Source: Owenia fusiformis
Taxonomy: Eukaryota; Annelida; Polychaeta; Sabellida; Oweniidae
Assembly (NCBI GenBank): GCA_903813345.2
Contig: CAIIXF020000011.1
Location: 19,081,754 to 19,145,753 of the forward strand
Length of the DNA: 64,000 nucleotides
Direction of reading: 5' to 3'
In this document: piece after piece, positions 43,936 through 57,100 of the stretch
Layout of the letters: every line of letters starts with the position of its first letter
Numbering within the stretch: the first letter of the stretch is position 1
Made by a program: the position numbers and the translations under genes
Notes under the pieces: generated by a model
What the model was told of the DNA's origin: nothing
What the model saw: only the letters and a program-made list of their open reading frames with translations
Databases searched by the model: none

Positions 43936-44635
43936 CAATAGCTCACACCATGTGATCTAAAAGGTATGGATATTATCTGATCAAATGTAGAAGCTGAGGA
44001 TGAATTGTAATGAGTAAACATTTCTTTCAATACGTTGATCAAAGATTCATCACAAACGTTTACATAGCCATCTATAAATAATCAATATTGTAGGAATCTT
44101 TAACATCATATGCTAGCAATTATCATTGAATCACATACTTGTGCATAAATGCACTTTTTTCTTGTTGAATTCTGAATTCTGCACTGGGTATCTTTTATTT
44201 TTCCCATACATGCTGATGCTCTCCAGTCTCTGTGTGATGAGCTAACTTTCTATCGTAGAACCCAGGTATTATGTATCATAAAATTGGGTAGATATGAATC
44301 TTAACATAGATGGAACCCATTTGTTTTAAACAAAACCTTATATGTGGGAACAAAGATACTTTTAAAACACTGCATTGCCAATAATGTCCTGTTTGCTGAC
44401 ATGAGGAATTCTCACTCAATTAGTGGAGCCCTTGGATATGTATACTCATGACTGATTCGCTTTTCATTTTCATTTTTCATTGGGTAACAGAAGTATTGTT
44501 GATGATAGGGTATTGTAGTTTTATGTTGAGAAATCTTATACTATTGAATGCTTGATCGCTGACAATTAGATTTGTCATTTTTAATGGCACACTTTCTGCT
44601 TTATGGATTTCCATATAATAGGTACACACTTTTGG

Positions 44636-45490
44636 CGTCTCACTTTTCAGCTTGTCTACAGGTTTCCAGCCAAACGATTTGAGGGATTCATCTGAAATTT
44701 TCAGGGATGTTTCTACATATCAAAGTCAAGAACTGATTAGTTTTTGGGCATTCTGGGTAAATTTTAAGGTGGCCATTTTGGATTTTCCGTCCTAAAATCT
44801 TCACTTTCAAGACTTGTCTACAGGTTTTCAGCCAAACCATTTGAGGGATTCATCTGAAATTTTCAGGGATGTTTCTACATATCAACGTCAAGAACTGATT
44901 AGTTTTTGGGCATTCTGGGTAAATTTTAAGGTGGCCATTTTGGATTTTCCGTCCTAAAATCTTCACTTTCAAGACTTGTCTACAGGTTTTCAGCCAAACC
45001 ATATGAGGGATTCATCTGAAATTTTCAGGGATGTTTCTACATATCAACGTCAAGAACTGATTAGTTTTTTGGGAATTCTGGGTAAATTTTAAGGTGTCCA
45101 TTTTTGATTTTCCGTCCTAAAATCTTTACTTTCAAGACTTGTCTACAGGTTTCCAGCCAAACCTTTTGAGGGATTCATCTGAAATTTTCGGGGATGTTTC
45201 TACATATCAACGTCAAGAACTGATTAGTTTTTGGGCATTCTGGTTAATTTTAAGGTGGCCATTTTGGATTTTCTGTCCTAAAATCTTCACTTTCAAGACT
45301 TGTCTACAGATTTTCAGCCAAACTATTTGAGGGATTCATCTGAAATTTTCAGGGATGTTTCTACATATCAACGTCATGAACTGATTGGTTTTTGGGCATT
45401 CTGGGTAAATTTTAAGGTGGCCATTTTAGATTTTCCGTCCTAAAATCTTGTCTATCGAGGCTTGTCTACAGGTTTCCAGCCAAACCGTTC
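44636..45490. repeat. Tandem repeat, about 162 bp, 5 copies
   Basis: Units contain TTGTCTACAGGTTT, GAGGGATTCATCTGAAATTT, CTACATATCAACGTCAAGAA and AAGGTGGCCATTTTGGATTT. They are highly alike, with the last copy fading out near 45490. The open frame inside is a by-product. Confidence 0.9.
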
Positions 45491-46099
45491 AAATTTTTTA
45501 CATATGTTACACAATGATAAGTTCTACAGCTGATTAACTTTTCTGCGGCCATCTTGCTTTCTTGGTCAACAAGACCACAATGCTGTGTTTTAGGTACGAT
45601 ATTGTTCACGTCTGTTCCTTGTTATTCTGTGTTTCTTTAATATGTTTTGTTTGTCCCCCCCCCCTTAACCATTTCTAAGTCGAAAGATAAATGGGTCCTT
45701 GTCGTTCAATGTCGGATTGGAATCTAAATAAATCCAGTCTTGACTTTGACCTCATCCCCCAAAAGTAGATACGATGAAAGTTGATCGCTGACTTTTGAAA
45801 TTTTATTTTTTCTAATGTGTGTCTACTTCATTACGCTATTTTATGCACAGAACAAAAAACTTAATAGTCTTAATAGGCTTGTGACTTTATGATAGTTTCT
45901 ACCTATAGACTCTCATTGTATACCCAAGATCATGCTAGTAATATGTGAAGAAATATCATAAACTTACTCTAAAATGTGTTCATGTTGGATTAATACCATC
46001 GATACAATGAAATAACCAATTACTGGGTGATCAAAAACAAGAACCATTTACTTCTAGTTTTGAATTTGCTGAATTTGATGCCTCCCCTAAGATATTATT

Positions 46100-49000
46100 T
46101 CATGGCCAACAGAGAATTGATAGGAGATTAACAGAGTTAATGTAAACAACTCTTTTTAACATTGGCATATCATCTAGGGTGTATGTCTTACTCTGTGGAC
46201 AACTCTCATGAAGATCGTAGGGATTATGTTTTTCCTCCCACATACTTCTTGTATATATAACTTTAGTCAAACTTTGATAATCAGGTTCAACTGTTTGATC
46301 TTTAGTGCATTTGGCAGTCATGTATATTATCGAATTTTTAATATTTTCTCTTGGTCTTGCATTGTTTTTTAATTGGTTATCTGCTAACTTAAATGCTCTG
46401 TTAATCATTTCTTTTTGAGAGCTTTGTGACTCTGGACTGGCTGCTGTTGGAGGTATTGTAATTTTGTCTGAGTTGGGGGTTGTTTCATCATTGATAGTGG
46501 TTGGTAGAAATGGATTGTTCTTATTTCTGTTTTTTGTTAGAGTGATATTCCTTACAGCTTCTATGATCTTATAAATTCCAAACTCTTTTGAGATTGTTAT
46601 AATATTATGGACATCATCAGTTATTGCCACAATGCCAAGTTGGACTTTAGTAGGTGCAATACCCAATTGCATTATAAATGATTCAATGGGGTATTCACTA
46701 ATGTCTGCATCAGTTGTAAGATCTGCTATGATAATAACATTCCATTCTTTTACACAGACTGGTCTATGACATACACTTGGTGCCATATACACATCAGGGT
46801 TTGCTGTAATATAAAATAGAATTACTGTAGATAGATTTTATGCGAGGCTGAATTTAGTATTGCCTGACCTAGGAATGATGTTGATCCCTGGATCTGGTCA
46901 TGCACCTATGTCACTGATTTTAACTATGCAGTTATTTATCCTTCATTCATTGTTTTCAACTGGGCCTCTAGGAAGACCAGTTTTGTACTGATAGAGCTAC
47001 CCAGAATAAATATAGTTTTCAAATCAAATCAAATCAAACAATGAACACTGAATGATTGATTAGATTCTACTCATGTATCTGGATTTTTTTCTCTGGAAAT
47101 TGGCAGAGCATTTATAAACATTCATACATGTTAACATTCCACACAGTTTATCACCTTTTGATAACAGTTGCCGGGATTACAATAACCTTTATGGTTAAAT
47201 GTGAGCTGAGAAAGAATACATACTGCCACCATTTTGAATAGGTCCAGTTATGCTATATATCCATTTCAAATTATGGATAACTGATGTATAAAGTCCAGGG
47301 ATGTCTCTGAGTCCACATTCAGGAGGTCCAGACCTCACCAGACCATAAACCAACCATTCACCTGTCATGTTAGACATTAATGGGCCACCAGAATCACCCT
47401 GTTAAGAAAAGATATGAGATTACCACTTAAATATTGCCTTTCAGGTCAGTTTCAATAAAAAAACTTATTTGACGTTATTGAGATTTTTTTTTGATTTTCC
47501 ATAAAATTTGTAAGCAATAAGGCTAAAGTTTGCAGTGTTACACAATAACTTAACTTATCCGTAATATATCTTAGCTTCGGCCTTCTTGCAATTTTACATA
47601 CTTTCGCAATTGTTTTTGTTAAATGGGCACCAATATAATTGAAAGAATACAACTATTGAATAAAGGAATTAGTTAAAGGACATTATCACCATCTGATCAT
47701 TAGAAATCAGAGCATATATATTTTAGAAATACATGTATATATATTATTAGTATATTACCTTACATGTATCAAAATTTATGCCTCCAGCACAAATGGTATC
47801 TGCTGTTACCCTGATACTATTTAGATGAAAAAGGCGCCTCATAGTTTTGTCAGAATAAGTAGATCTACACTGGTCGAAGGGCTTTGATACCAAAGGTACT
47901 TCCCTCAATACATTGGATTGCCTGCCGAATATGGCTGCAAAAGTTGATTATTATTCCATAGTTACTGTGATATTCAAAATGCCTATGTCACATTTGCTCC
48001 GATTCATCGACCGGCGCCAGGCCGATTGAGTATTTTGTTCAAAATTGAAGGTTAAATCTCAAATTTAAGGTCAGATGTGAACTCTTAAGAACTTGTATAT
48101 GATATTTCTTAAAAAGTTTGAATAATTTGAAGCAAGTTGAAGTCAGTTTTGAACAAAATACTGCAATCAGCCAGGCACCGACCGATGAATAGACTAGATG
48201 CGAGTAGAAATGATCTTGATTTACGTCATAAATATTCAAAATTCAGTCAAAGTGATGTCATATTTGAAATCTACATGTAACAATACATCAAAAAATATGG
48301 TTTCGAAAATTGTTTATCAACTTTGAAAATTTAATCTTTTTTGAAAATGTGACTTCTAGTTCGGGCTGATTCCCCATAGACTCCATATTACAAAATCACA
48401 AAAAGTGAAATATCTTTTCTTGTATTGGACATATAACATTTTCTTTTACTGGACATACTTTAATTTGTATAACTATTCGATACATAAGGGCTATATGAAA
48501 ATTGAACCACTAAAACAGATGTAATTTAAGTTAAAGGGAACTTTCTACTATACCCGCCATGCTATCTGACCCGAGCGAGCCACCTGGTGGTGAAACTGGT
48601 AACTACCTACTCGCATTTGCGTTATTGGGCAAATGTGACCTAGGCACAAAATATCATAATTTTTGAAAACTTTGGCCAAATCATTGTTTTATCCACCAAT
48701 AGCAATTGATATCCGCACTCCCTCCTTACGCTCACTGATGCAGATATTAATAATAACTAATGACTCATATCCTCTTCATATTTAAGATTTATGTATGTTT
48801 TTATATATGAAGGGATAAATGAAGACATTCTTCAGATAGCCCATCAGATAATATGGATAAAATTCTTATTCAAGCAATGTGCATTTCTCTCACATTTGGT
48901 TATGACTCCAAATCCTATTGCTGTGAATTTCCCTTGCTTTGTCACATAATCATTGAATTTGCGTTTCAAATTTCTGTCTGGCAGTTTAGCTGGTTGTATA

Positions 49001-52000
49001 TTTCCAGATGTTACATTTGTGTTATAACCACCAAGCTTAACCAATGCAATGTCATTTTTGTCATGTGTCTTTATCATGCTTATATTATAGGCAACTTCCA
49101 AAGCTTCAGTTTTTGTGAGGTCGTGTTTGCCTAATACTATTCTTAAGTCTACTCTCCTTTTACTGAAATAAAAATATTCTTCTTCCAATTTTTATTTATT
49201 TATTTCATTTATATACTTACACAACATGCATTTCACAATAGCATTCCTAAATCGCCAGAGGGCATTATATAGGGATGGTTCAAGTACTAATGTTCTAATA
49301 ATACTAAGTTCTAGATGTGGCATTACATAGTTGTCCAGTATTCTGGATTCATGTGTTCTATTAATTCTAACAATGATATATTTAACAGGCAAAAAATGGA
49401 AGAATCATGATCGTGTCTGATAAACAATTTAGATATTAAAGTGATACATGGTGACATCAAATACATCTTTGTCACATAAAGATATATTCCTTCCCACTCC
49501 ATTGTTTTCTGTATATGGTTGCTAAAATATATATTTTATATTTAAAAATGTGAGAAAATATTTTGCTATGATCAAAAACGATAAACTTGTGTATGAGCAT
49601 TATACATGTTATACTGGTGTATATTGCATGCAAACCTTTTAAAGCAATGAGCTGCTGTTAGAACCCATCCATCGTTAAGTAAACTTCCACCACAAAAGTT
49701 CACCCAGCCCATTGGTTGAAACTTATCCCTTCTCTGGATGGCAGCAAACCATGGCCAACAGTGAGGTTCTGTTTCAAATCCAAGATCAACTTCACCTGTA
49801 ACATTGATTTATGTCTTTATCTAGACCAACTTAGTCCTGGCACAAGTATGTCTGTAATTTTGAACTTGTGGTTGTATTTACAAATATAAATACAATCAAA
49901 TTGAATGAATCATACTTATCCAAAATACATTATAATATATTCATGCCCAAGTGCTCGTGGGAAAGTACCAAATATGGTTACAGAAGACAGCAAGAAAAAG
50001 AAAACATCTAAGTGCACAATGGTCATTAGTTAACCAAACCCCAACTATAACAAATTATCATCAAACGTGAAGAGAAATTATGTCTAATACCCCTCCCCCT
50101 CACCAATATCATAATTCGAGATACATGTAAAAAAAATACATTTAAAATTGATAGCCAATATTCATAACATAGTTGTTATAAAAATAGTTGTAGATACTAG
50201 TATTCATGCAAGACTCAAACTTGTAGAAATTGGTCTCCTTTTGTAATTTAATCTATTTTTTAAAACTGAAGTTTGCTTCTCTGCCATTTTTACTTTTTAT
50301 ATTAATCTTATCACAACACCGGAAATATTGCATACAATGGTGAATAATATAAAATAACAAACATACTGCATCCATAATCATGCTTTGGAGGAAAAGGTTG
50401 CAATTGTCGAAACTCATTTGCAATGTCAAATAATGCTGTATCGGACTCATTCCGTATGTCGAAGAATCGCTTGGCTCCAAACCTAGAGTTAGCTCCCTCA
50501 AAATCACCCTTTATGTCATAGTATCGCTGCACATTACTTTTTTGAAGGTTGTCTACTATGGAACGTAAGCCTTTAACTTTTGGCTTTCTTTTCCTAAAAG
50601 AATTTTATAGAGATCAGGTTAACATTTTAGTAAAGACACAAGATTCAAACTGAACACCATCTCATTCACAAAAACATGATTCTTATATTTTTGCAACTCG
50701 TATATATCAGGAAAGTTCAAAGTATTTTATTTATTCATTTATAAAGCAGATACTTACTTATTTATCAGAACTGTAAATAGATCAACTCCATATAGAACCA
50801 AATCATTCAAAACATTGTCTATGTTTTTTACCGATTTTGAATCTGTCATTCCATCTGTAAACAGGATAGCAGCCATGGCCTTTACTCTCCTCCTATTCGG
50901 ACTTCGTGGTGTAGTGTCAAATGGCATGTGATCTTCGTATAGCGATCTTAACGCTACATCAGTTTTTGGTTTGCATTTCTTCTTGCTAAGATCTATTTCC
51001 TCATTGATATTGTCATAGCTTAAGAAATACCTTTCAAAGGATTCCATCTCAAAGGAAACTTTTACATCCTTGTCAAATATAATTGCGCCTACTTTGAAGT
51101 TTGAACTTCTTCTCCCAACTTCTTCTACTGTTGTTAACTATTACAAACACAAATATGAGTTTTCCATTTCTAATTTAAACAAAGTGTAGCATATATAGTA
51201 CTGGAAAATATACTGCATTAGAAAAGATACTGTAGAAACTAGTATTCAAAGTCTAAAATGTTGAAAATGAAATTTTAAAATCTGTATTTGTTTTTGGACA
51301 GGAAGCTTTGGCTTAAGACCTTGCTCTATGTTTACTCCAAAGTCTGAGGAAACGTGGCCCAAAGGGCCAGACAAGTTTTACATTTGCTTTAAATGCACTG
51401 TAATAATACTGAATATGACTTACATGAATAACAATAATCATCCATTATTGATATGGCAACAAATACATCTAGAAAAATTTTAGGCGGCGGAAAATTCAGT
51501 AGTTATATATTAGAAATGATGTTAAAAGTTCAATTGTTCAAGCGAAAAACTATTTTATTGACAGTGAAGTGATTTTGAAAAATTGTATCAATAGGAATTT
51601 CAATAAAATATTTAATTCCATATTGGAAATTGACTCCTGGGTAAATCTTGAAAATTCAAATTATTCAAATTGTTCCATTGTAAATCTAGAGTAAAAACAT
51701 GACTGCATCATTGAACCTGTCTCGGGTACTAAATATTTTGTTTGTTGGGATTAGCTTCTCCGTGGAGTTGCTGTTTTCTAGTTTTTAAATCAAAAGAAAT
51801 AATCTTAATTACAATGACATACAGATGTATGTTTACCTGCAAGTTCATAGTCAGTACAATGTTTAATTATTATTTACAAATGTGCATAGTTATTTATCTC
51901 TATTATATTATTTATTCAAGATCAAAAACATCAAAGGTTTAAAAAGTAAATGCAATCTTACTTACATATGTTAAATTTTTAATCAAATTCAAAGAAAAAT

Positions 52001-52745
52001 TGAGTGCTTTGTCCAGTGCCTTTTCATCCCTTTCACAAGAAACATCAAACATTAACATCAAATTGAAACAAGCTGAAAATGTAAAAGTATGGTTAATTCA
52101 GCTCAAACTGTTTGGTGCCTGTTTGTATTATAGCTTATAAGCTTGCATAAAAATTCAATACGGGAACCTGTCACCTGTTGCGCATGTTTAGAATTAGATA
52201 ACTTTTTACCTATTCAGCATTTTCATGTCACTATACATTAAAATATGAATTATTTATTTTATAATGTACATAAAAGTATTTTTTGAAACAGAAACATGCC
52301 AAATTGAATATGGCTAACCATAGACAGTTGACCCAAATTTATGCTACCATTCTGGTCCACATATATACTTTATATTGAAAAAAGGTCATGTGGTGCTAAC
52401 CCAAGGCTCATCTCAGGATCTGATGAAGGTATTTCTGAATTCATGGGGACTTTTTATGGCTAAAGAATGATTTGAACAGATTTATTATCCATTTAAATTT
52501 AAATAAACTGATAAGGAAGGTATCATATTCTCACTTGACTTCGATAACAATAAATTGTCAATGTTACGAGACCAATAATGCTATTTTGAACAAAGTACTG
52601 TAATAATATTTTATTTGCTTGAAAATCTATAATATGTGTACATTTACATACGTTTATATGTCACTATTGATTCTCCTTGTCCATTGACCCCAGCTTCCAT
52701 GAGGGTGAAAATGACTAGTATCATCCGCAGAGTAACTCGTCTCAT
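46100..52745 (-). CDS. Secreted vWA - trypsin-like protease - vWA protein, copy 1
   Basis: Nine exons: 52745-52652, 52072-51966, 51137-50758, 50593-50367, 49795-49636, 49162-48894, 47934-47759, 47398-47224, 46803-46100. They give 763 aa in frame. Signal peptide 1-22 (RMILVIFTLMEAGVNG); vWA domain about 32-195 (CFNLMLMFDVSCERD, KTDVALRSLYE, LFTDGMTDSKS); linker with RYYDIKGD and RFFDIRNE; S1 protease about 275-529 with His319 (TAAHC), Asp360 (NDIALVKL) and Ser474 (GDSGGP). Asp six residues before Ser474 predicts cleavage after Arg/Lys. A C-terminal vWA-like domain (about 545-715; [14 protein letters not shown]) has a Ser/Thr/Pro-rich insert. The order vWA-S1 is that of complement factor B/C2, but without CCP modules and with an extra vWA. 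No R-IVGG activation site is visible. A humoral immune or clotting role is inferred. Confidence 0.88.
48001..48188. mobile_element. 188-bp MITE with ATTCATCGACCGG ends
   Basis: The first and last 40 bp are inverted copies (ATTCATCGACCGGCGCC and GGCACCGACCGATGAAT, then TATTTTGTTCAAAA). It lies in intron 6 of the first vWA-protease gene. No target duplication was identified with certainty. Confidence 0.7.
48195..48290 (+). repeat. Dispersed repeat fragment, GAAATGATCTTGATTT
   Basis: AGTAGAAATGATCTTGATTT followed by CAAAGTGATGTCAT is repeated at about 62646-62745. The two copies flank different sequence, so the segment is dispersed. Confidence 0.55.
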
Positions 52746-54193
52746 GTTTGCTACATTTATTTCAGCTCATTAAATAAAAGTGATCTAAACATTCAAGCAA
52801 TGTTTGATTTTGCATTGTTTCAGTTGACTGCTTATGTATGCTCAATTGTACATAAAATGGTACATTAAAGTGAATAAAAATAGATATAGCATGAGAAATA
52901 AATTACATTTAATCTCAGTGAAGTTGTTTTAGCTTTATATTATAATATTGTACATTAATTTGTTAGATCAAGTAAACAGCAGGTTCATATTTATAATGTT
53001 CTCTTCAAGTATTTATCCATACTTATATTCATACATTTTGATTGTACTTGAAAAACATTATTCTGCTGTCATCTTTTGCTGAAATGCACACATACAGATA
53101 AAGTAAGAGAGCAAGACACTTGTTTCATTTTTAACAGATTATAGAAATGTGCTATTTTATCATTGAACATGTAACATTTTGTGTTGTTTTCTCTCTTTTA
53201 TGGTATACCATTTAACGCTGTAATTAATGTATGACCTACTTTCCTTCTATACTATTAGATACCATGTAAAGATCGTAAACGTCTAGCATATGGGGTCTAT
53301 GTATCCCAGCTTATTAGATATGGCAGGGCATGCTCTAAATATTTAGATTTTAAGTCAAGACACAATACTTTTGTGATCAAACTGTTAGGTCAAGGTTATA
53401 CTTGTATAAAGCTTAAGAAATACTTTCTGGGCTTTGCTGAAAAATACAAATCATTTATTTCAAAGTTTCAAGTTTTACCACTTGAGATGCTGAATGATGT
53501 AGGAATTGTTTAAGACATTGGCGCTGAACTCACAATATTTTCACTTGGCACCTTTTGAGGTGGATCCCCGCTATGGCATTAATGGTTGAGAAATAGGGAT
53601 CGAAACCAACCATAGTTTTCTCCTGATGACCATTGTGAATTATTGTGTTTTATGGATTATGGCGACAGCTTTTGTGAATGGATGTTGACCCTTTGAAACG
53701 CTTATGGACTTGGAGACTGGATTTTATCTATCACACATCATTTGAGACTGAATGCTCTATCTTGTATGAGTACTTGTTGTATCTACAACTATATTTGAGG
53801 TTATGAGTATTGCCTATCAATTTCTAATTTTTTCTTCAACATGTATTGTAATGACTTCAGTATGAATGGAATGTCCCTTGGTCTTCTGGTCTTGGATTGT
53901 GATATTGGTTCTTGAATGGTGGGGGGAAAGAGGGTATTAGACATTGTTTCTTTTCACGTTAGATTATGGTTTTGGGCTATATGGGGTTTGTTTTTCTTGA
54001 CTGGTATGTACTTAAAGTTTGCTTTTTCTTGCTAAGTTCCATTACAACTTTTAGTCCTTTCCCTTTGGCACAAGTGCTTATATATATAGAGAGTTTAGTT
54101 ATATTTACTGCTATTATTTTAGGAGTCTATTACACGTTTTAATGAGTTAATCGATTCTCTTTGCTCTTTTATTATGGTGATATATGAGTATAT
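52746..54193. other. Intergenic region between the two vWA-protease genes
   Basis: It contains the 3' part of a LINE on the plus strand (53259 onward, see separate entry) with its probable untranslated tail. The first 500 bp, the likely promoter side of copy 1, show no recognised element. Confidence 0.5.
53259..53513 (+). pseudogene. LINE reverse-transcriptase C-terminal remnant
   Basis: An open 84-codon stretch reads YGVYVSQLIRYGRACSKYLD, followed by KYLDF-type and GFAEKYKSFISKF residues and a stop. The VYVSQLIRY-RACS motif is characteristic of the C-terminal end of a family of invertebrate non-LTR retrotransposon polymerases. Upstream RT palm motifs are absent, so this is a 5'-truncated copy; about 500 bp of likely 3' untranslated sequence follows. 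Confidence 0.75.
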
Positions 54194-57100
54194 CTAGTTT
54201 TTTAAATCTCTTAAAGCATCACCACAAATCAGCTCACTGAGCCAAACAGATTGGCTCCAGGCATCGGGTTTGAGCCTGTCTTTTAGCTCATTATGATAAC
54301 ACTCCACCTTTTTATTGTAAGTATATGGTTGATATTTAGTTCCAACCCAGATACGTCTTGTGTGAACTTTTGTAATTGTAATTGTATTTGGCAAAAAATC
54401 TAATGCATCCTGAGCTTCCTCATCAATGCAAGTAGCAGACATAAATATAAAAGATGTCTGAACACCTTCTCTTTTTCTCACATTGTTATCTATTTGATCC
54501 TTTGCTAACTTAAAGGCTCTTTTTATATTTCTCTTTCTTTTGTTTCCATTACCTCTAAAACTTTGAGAGACATTTCTAAAAGCCTCAATAATCTCAAGGA
54601 TTTTGAACTCTCTTGAGATTGTTATTACATTTTGAACAACATCGGTTATTGCCACAATACCAAGTTGGACTTTAGTTGGTGCAATACCCAATTGCATTAT
54701 AAATGATTCAATGGGGTATTCACTAATGTCTGCATCAGTTGTTAGATCTGCTATGATAATAACATTCCATTCTTTTACACAGACTGGTCTATGACATGCA
54801 TTTGGACCCACATACACATCAGTGTTATCTGCAATAAGAATTTCATACAAACATTTAAATGTACCCTATGATACAGAATTTTACAGGGTGTTTCATATGT
54901 ATGCACCCCCCCCCCCCCCTATCATTTGTTCTTAACAGAAAGTCACTTAAGATTGCAAAGTTTCAGAATCTAGGGGGTGTCTCTAAAAAGAGAACCTATG
55001 TTTCAAAGTATGTGGGTACAGGGGTCATTTAGATGACAATTTCTGGTCATTTTTGGACTCAATCCACTGATCTGTCTTTTTGTCTGTTACCCATTTTTGG
55101 CTCATTAGTGATAAAGGTCACACCAGTGTGCGCTGTCTCCCCATAAGCCATTGCAGGAGTCCTATCTATATATCTTTGTGCATAACTGTCACACACGTGT
55201 GGACTGAACTCTGGCATGATGGTAACTACTAGAAAACGGAAACTAAATGGTTCCCCTCTAAATGACCCATGCAAACATACTTTGATATCTTTTTTCAGGG
55301 ATGAAAATGAAAATTTAATACATGTACATACTGTCACCATTTTGAATTGGTCCAGTAATGCTATCTATCCATTTCAAATTATGGATAACTGATGTATAAA
55401 GTCCTGGGATGTCTCTGAGTCCACATTCAGGAGGTCCAGACCTCACCAGACCATAAACCAACCATTCACCTGTCATGTTAGACATTAATGGGCCACCAGA
55501 ATCACCCTTTATAAGAAAAATGAACTGAAGATTCATGATTTTTTTCTTTAAAATAAGACTGACTTCCTAGGAATCTTTTGTGTATCTCTAAATTATGATT
55601 ATTACCGTACTTGTTATTGTCAATTTACTTTTTAACCAGCTTCAGGTGGTAAGATGTTTCCTTGCTACTGTCCCATATTTCAAAATTTATATTCATAATC
55701 TTACCTTGCAAGCATCAAAGCGTAATCCTCCAGCACAAATTGTATCTGCAGTTACCCTTTCTCTCACACTAAAAAGACGTCTTGTGTCCTTGTCATCATA
55801 GGTTTTCTTGCATTGATCAAGTGGTTGGGATTTCAGTGATATTTCCCTCAGAACTTCAGATTGTCTGCCCCATGTTGCTGCAGTAAAGAAGGGATTCAAT
55901 TAAACAATAACCCAAGATATGATCATAACATCATTAGATAATGACACCACTGAGGAAATAATTTTTTCACAAAATATTTCCAAATGTTCTGTATTCATCA
56001 CCAAAGATTGAATGCATTAGAGATATCTAGATCAAAATGAAAACCTTGGGCTAAAAAGATACTGGTCAGCAGTGTCTATTTCATTGAGATTAAACAATTG
56101 ATGACTAATTATTTATTAGTAATTTCTCCCAAAATATAGATTCCTTTAAACCAGTTGAAAGCAGTTCTGGAAAGGCATTCGATGAGTTTAGATGATGTTC
56201 ATTGTAATTATATTCTTCTGCTTTATGGACAATGATGGCAGATTTGTGATCTTTTGACCATATTATGGATTTTGTGTCATACATCATTTGAAATTGAATT
56301 CTGTTTGTTGTTTGAGTATTCTCAAAAACTATTTTGATATGATATTTTCTGCATAGTCTTTACCTCTATTGCAGCTTTACTTACACATTTCTTAAATACT
56401 TTAATACTTTGAATATTATATTCTCACATTTTGTTATGACTCCGAATCCTATAACACTGAATCTGCCATGGTTGTTCACATAATCCAATAATGCTTTTTT
56501 CGCCTTTCTGTCAGGTAGTTTGGCTGGTTTGATTCTTCTGAATTTAATATCGGGGATACCATCAAGCTTTACCAAGGCAATGTCATTTCTGCCATGTGCT
56601 TTTATCATACTTATATTATAAGCAGCTTCCCCCTCCTCAATTTTAGTGAGATCATGTTTGCCCAATACAATTCTCAAGTCTTCTTCTTTTTTCCTTAAAT
56701 GAAAAGATTGAGTCGGTATTAGTTTCATTCCATTAGAATTAAGTTTTTAATGTGACTTAAACGTGACCAGTATTCTAAGCATTTTATGTGTTTCACCAAT
56801 TTTGATGATAGTAAATTAATACCAGAGATAAATTGAGGATATCCTAAGATTTTTGAGGTATACCATTTTTATCTATGAGTGGATATTGTTCATATCAACG
56901 AGTATCCAATGGATACTATTTTTAAGACGTCATATGAGTCGGATACGATTTTAGTGGCACATACCAGAGTTATCTTGTGTCGTTTTCCACAAACTGTATA
57001 TGTTAAGTATCCATCGGATAAATAGTGATTAACTATGAAGAAAATAATGAGATGTGGTTCATTATATAACCACCACAAGTGATGACATATTGTTATAGTC

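Noticed and set aside
55059-55340. 93-codon minus frame in the last intron of the second vWA-protease gene
   Set aside because: No recognisable domain, no acceptor fitting the gene's phases, and the paralogue lacks it; the region also carries a transposon-like terminus.
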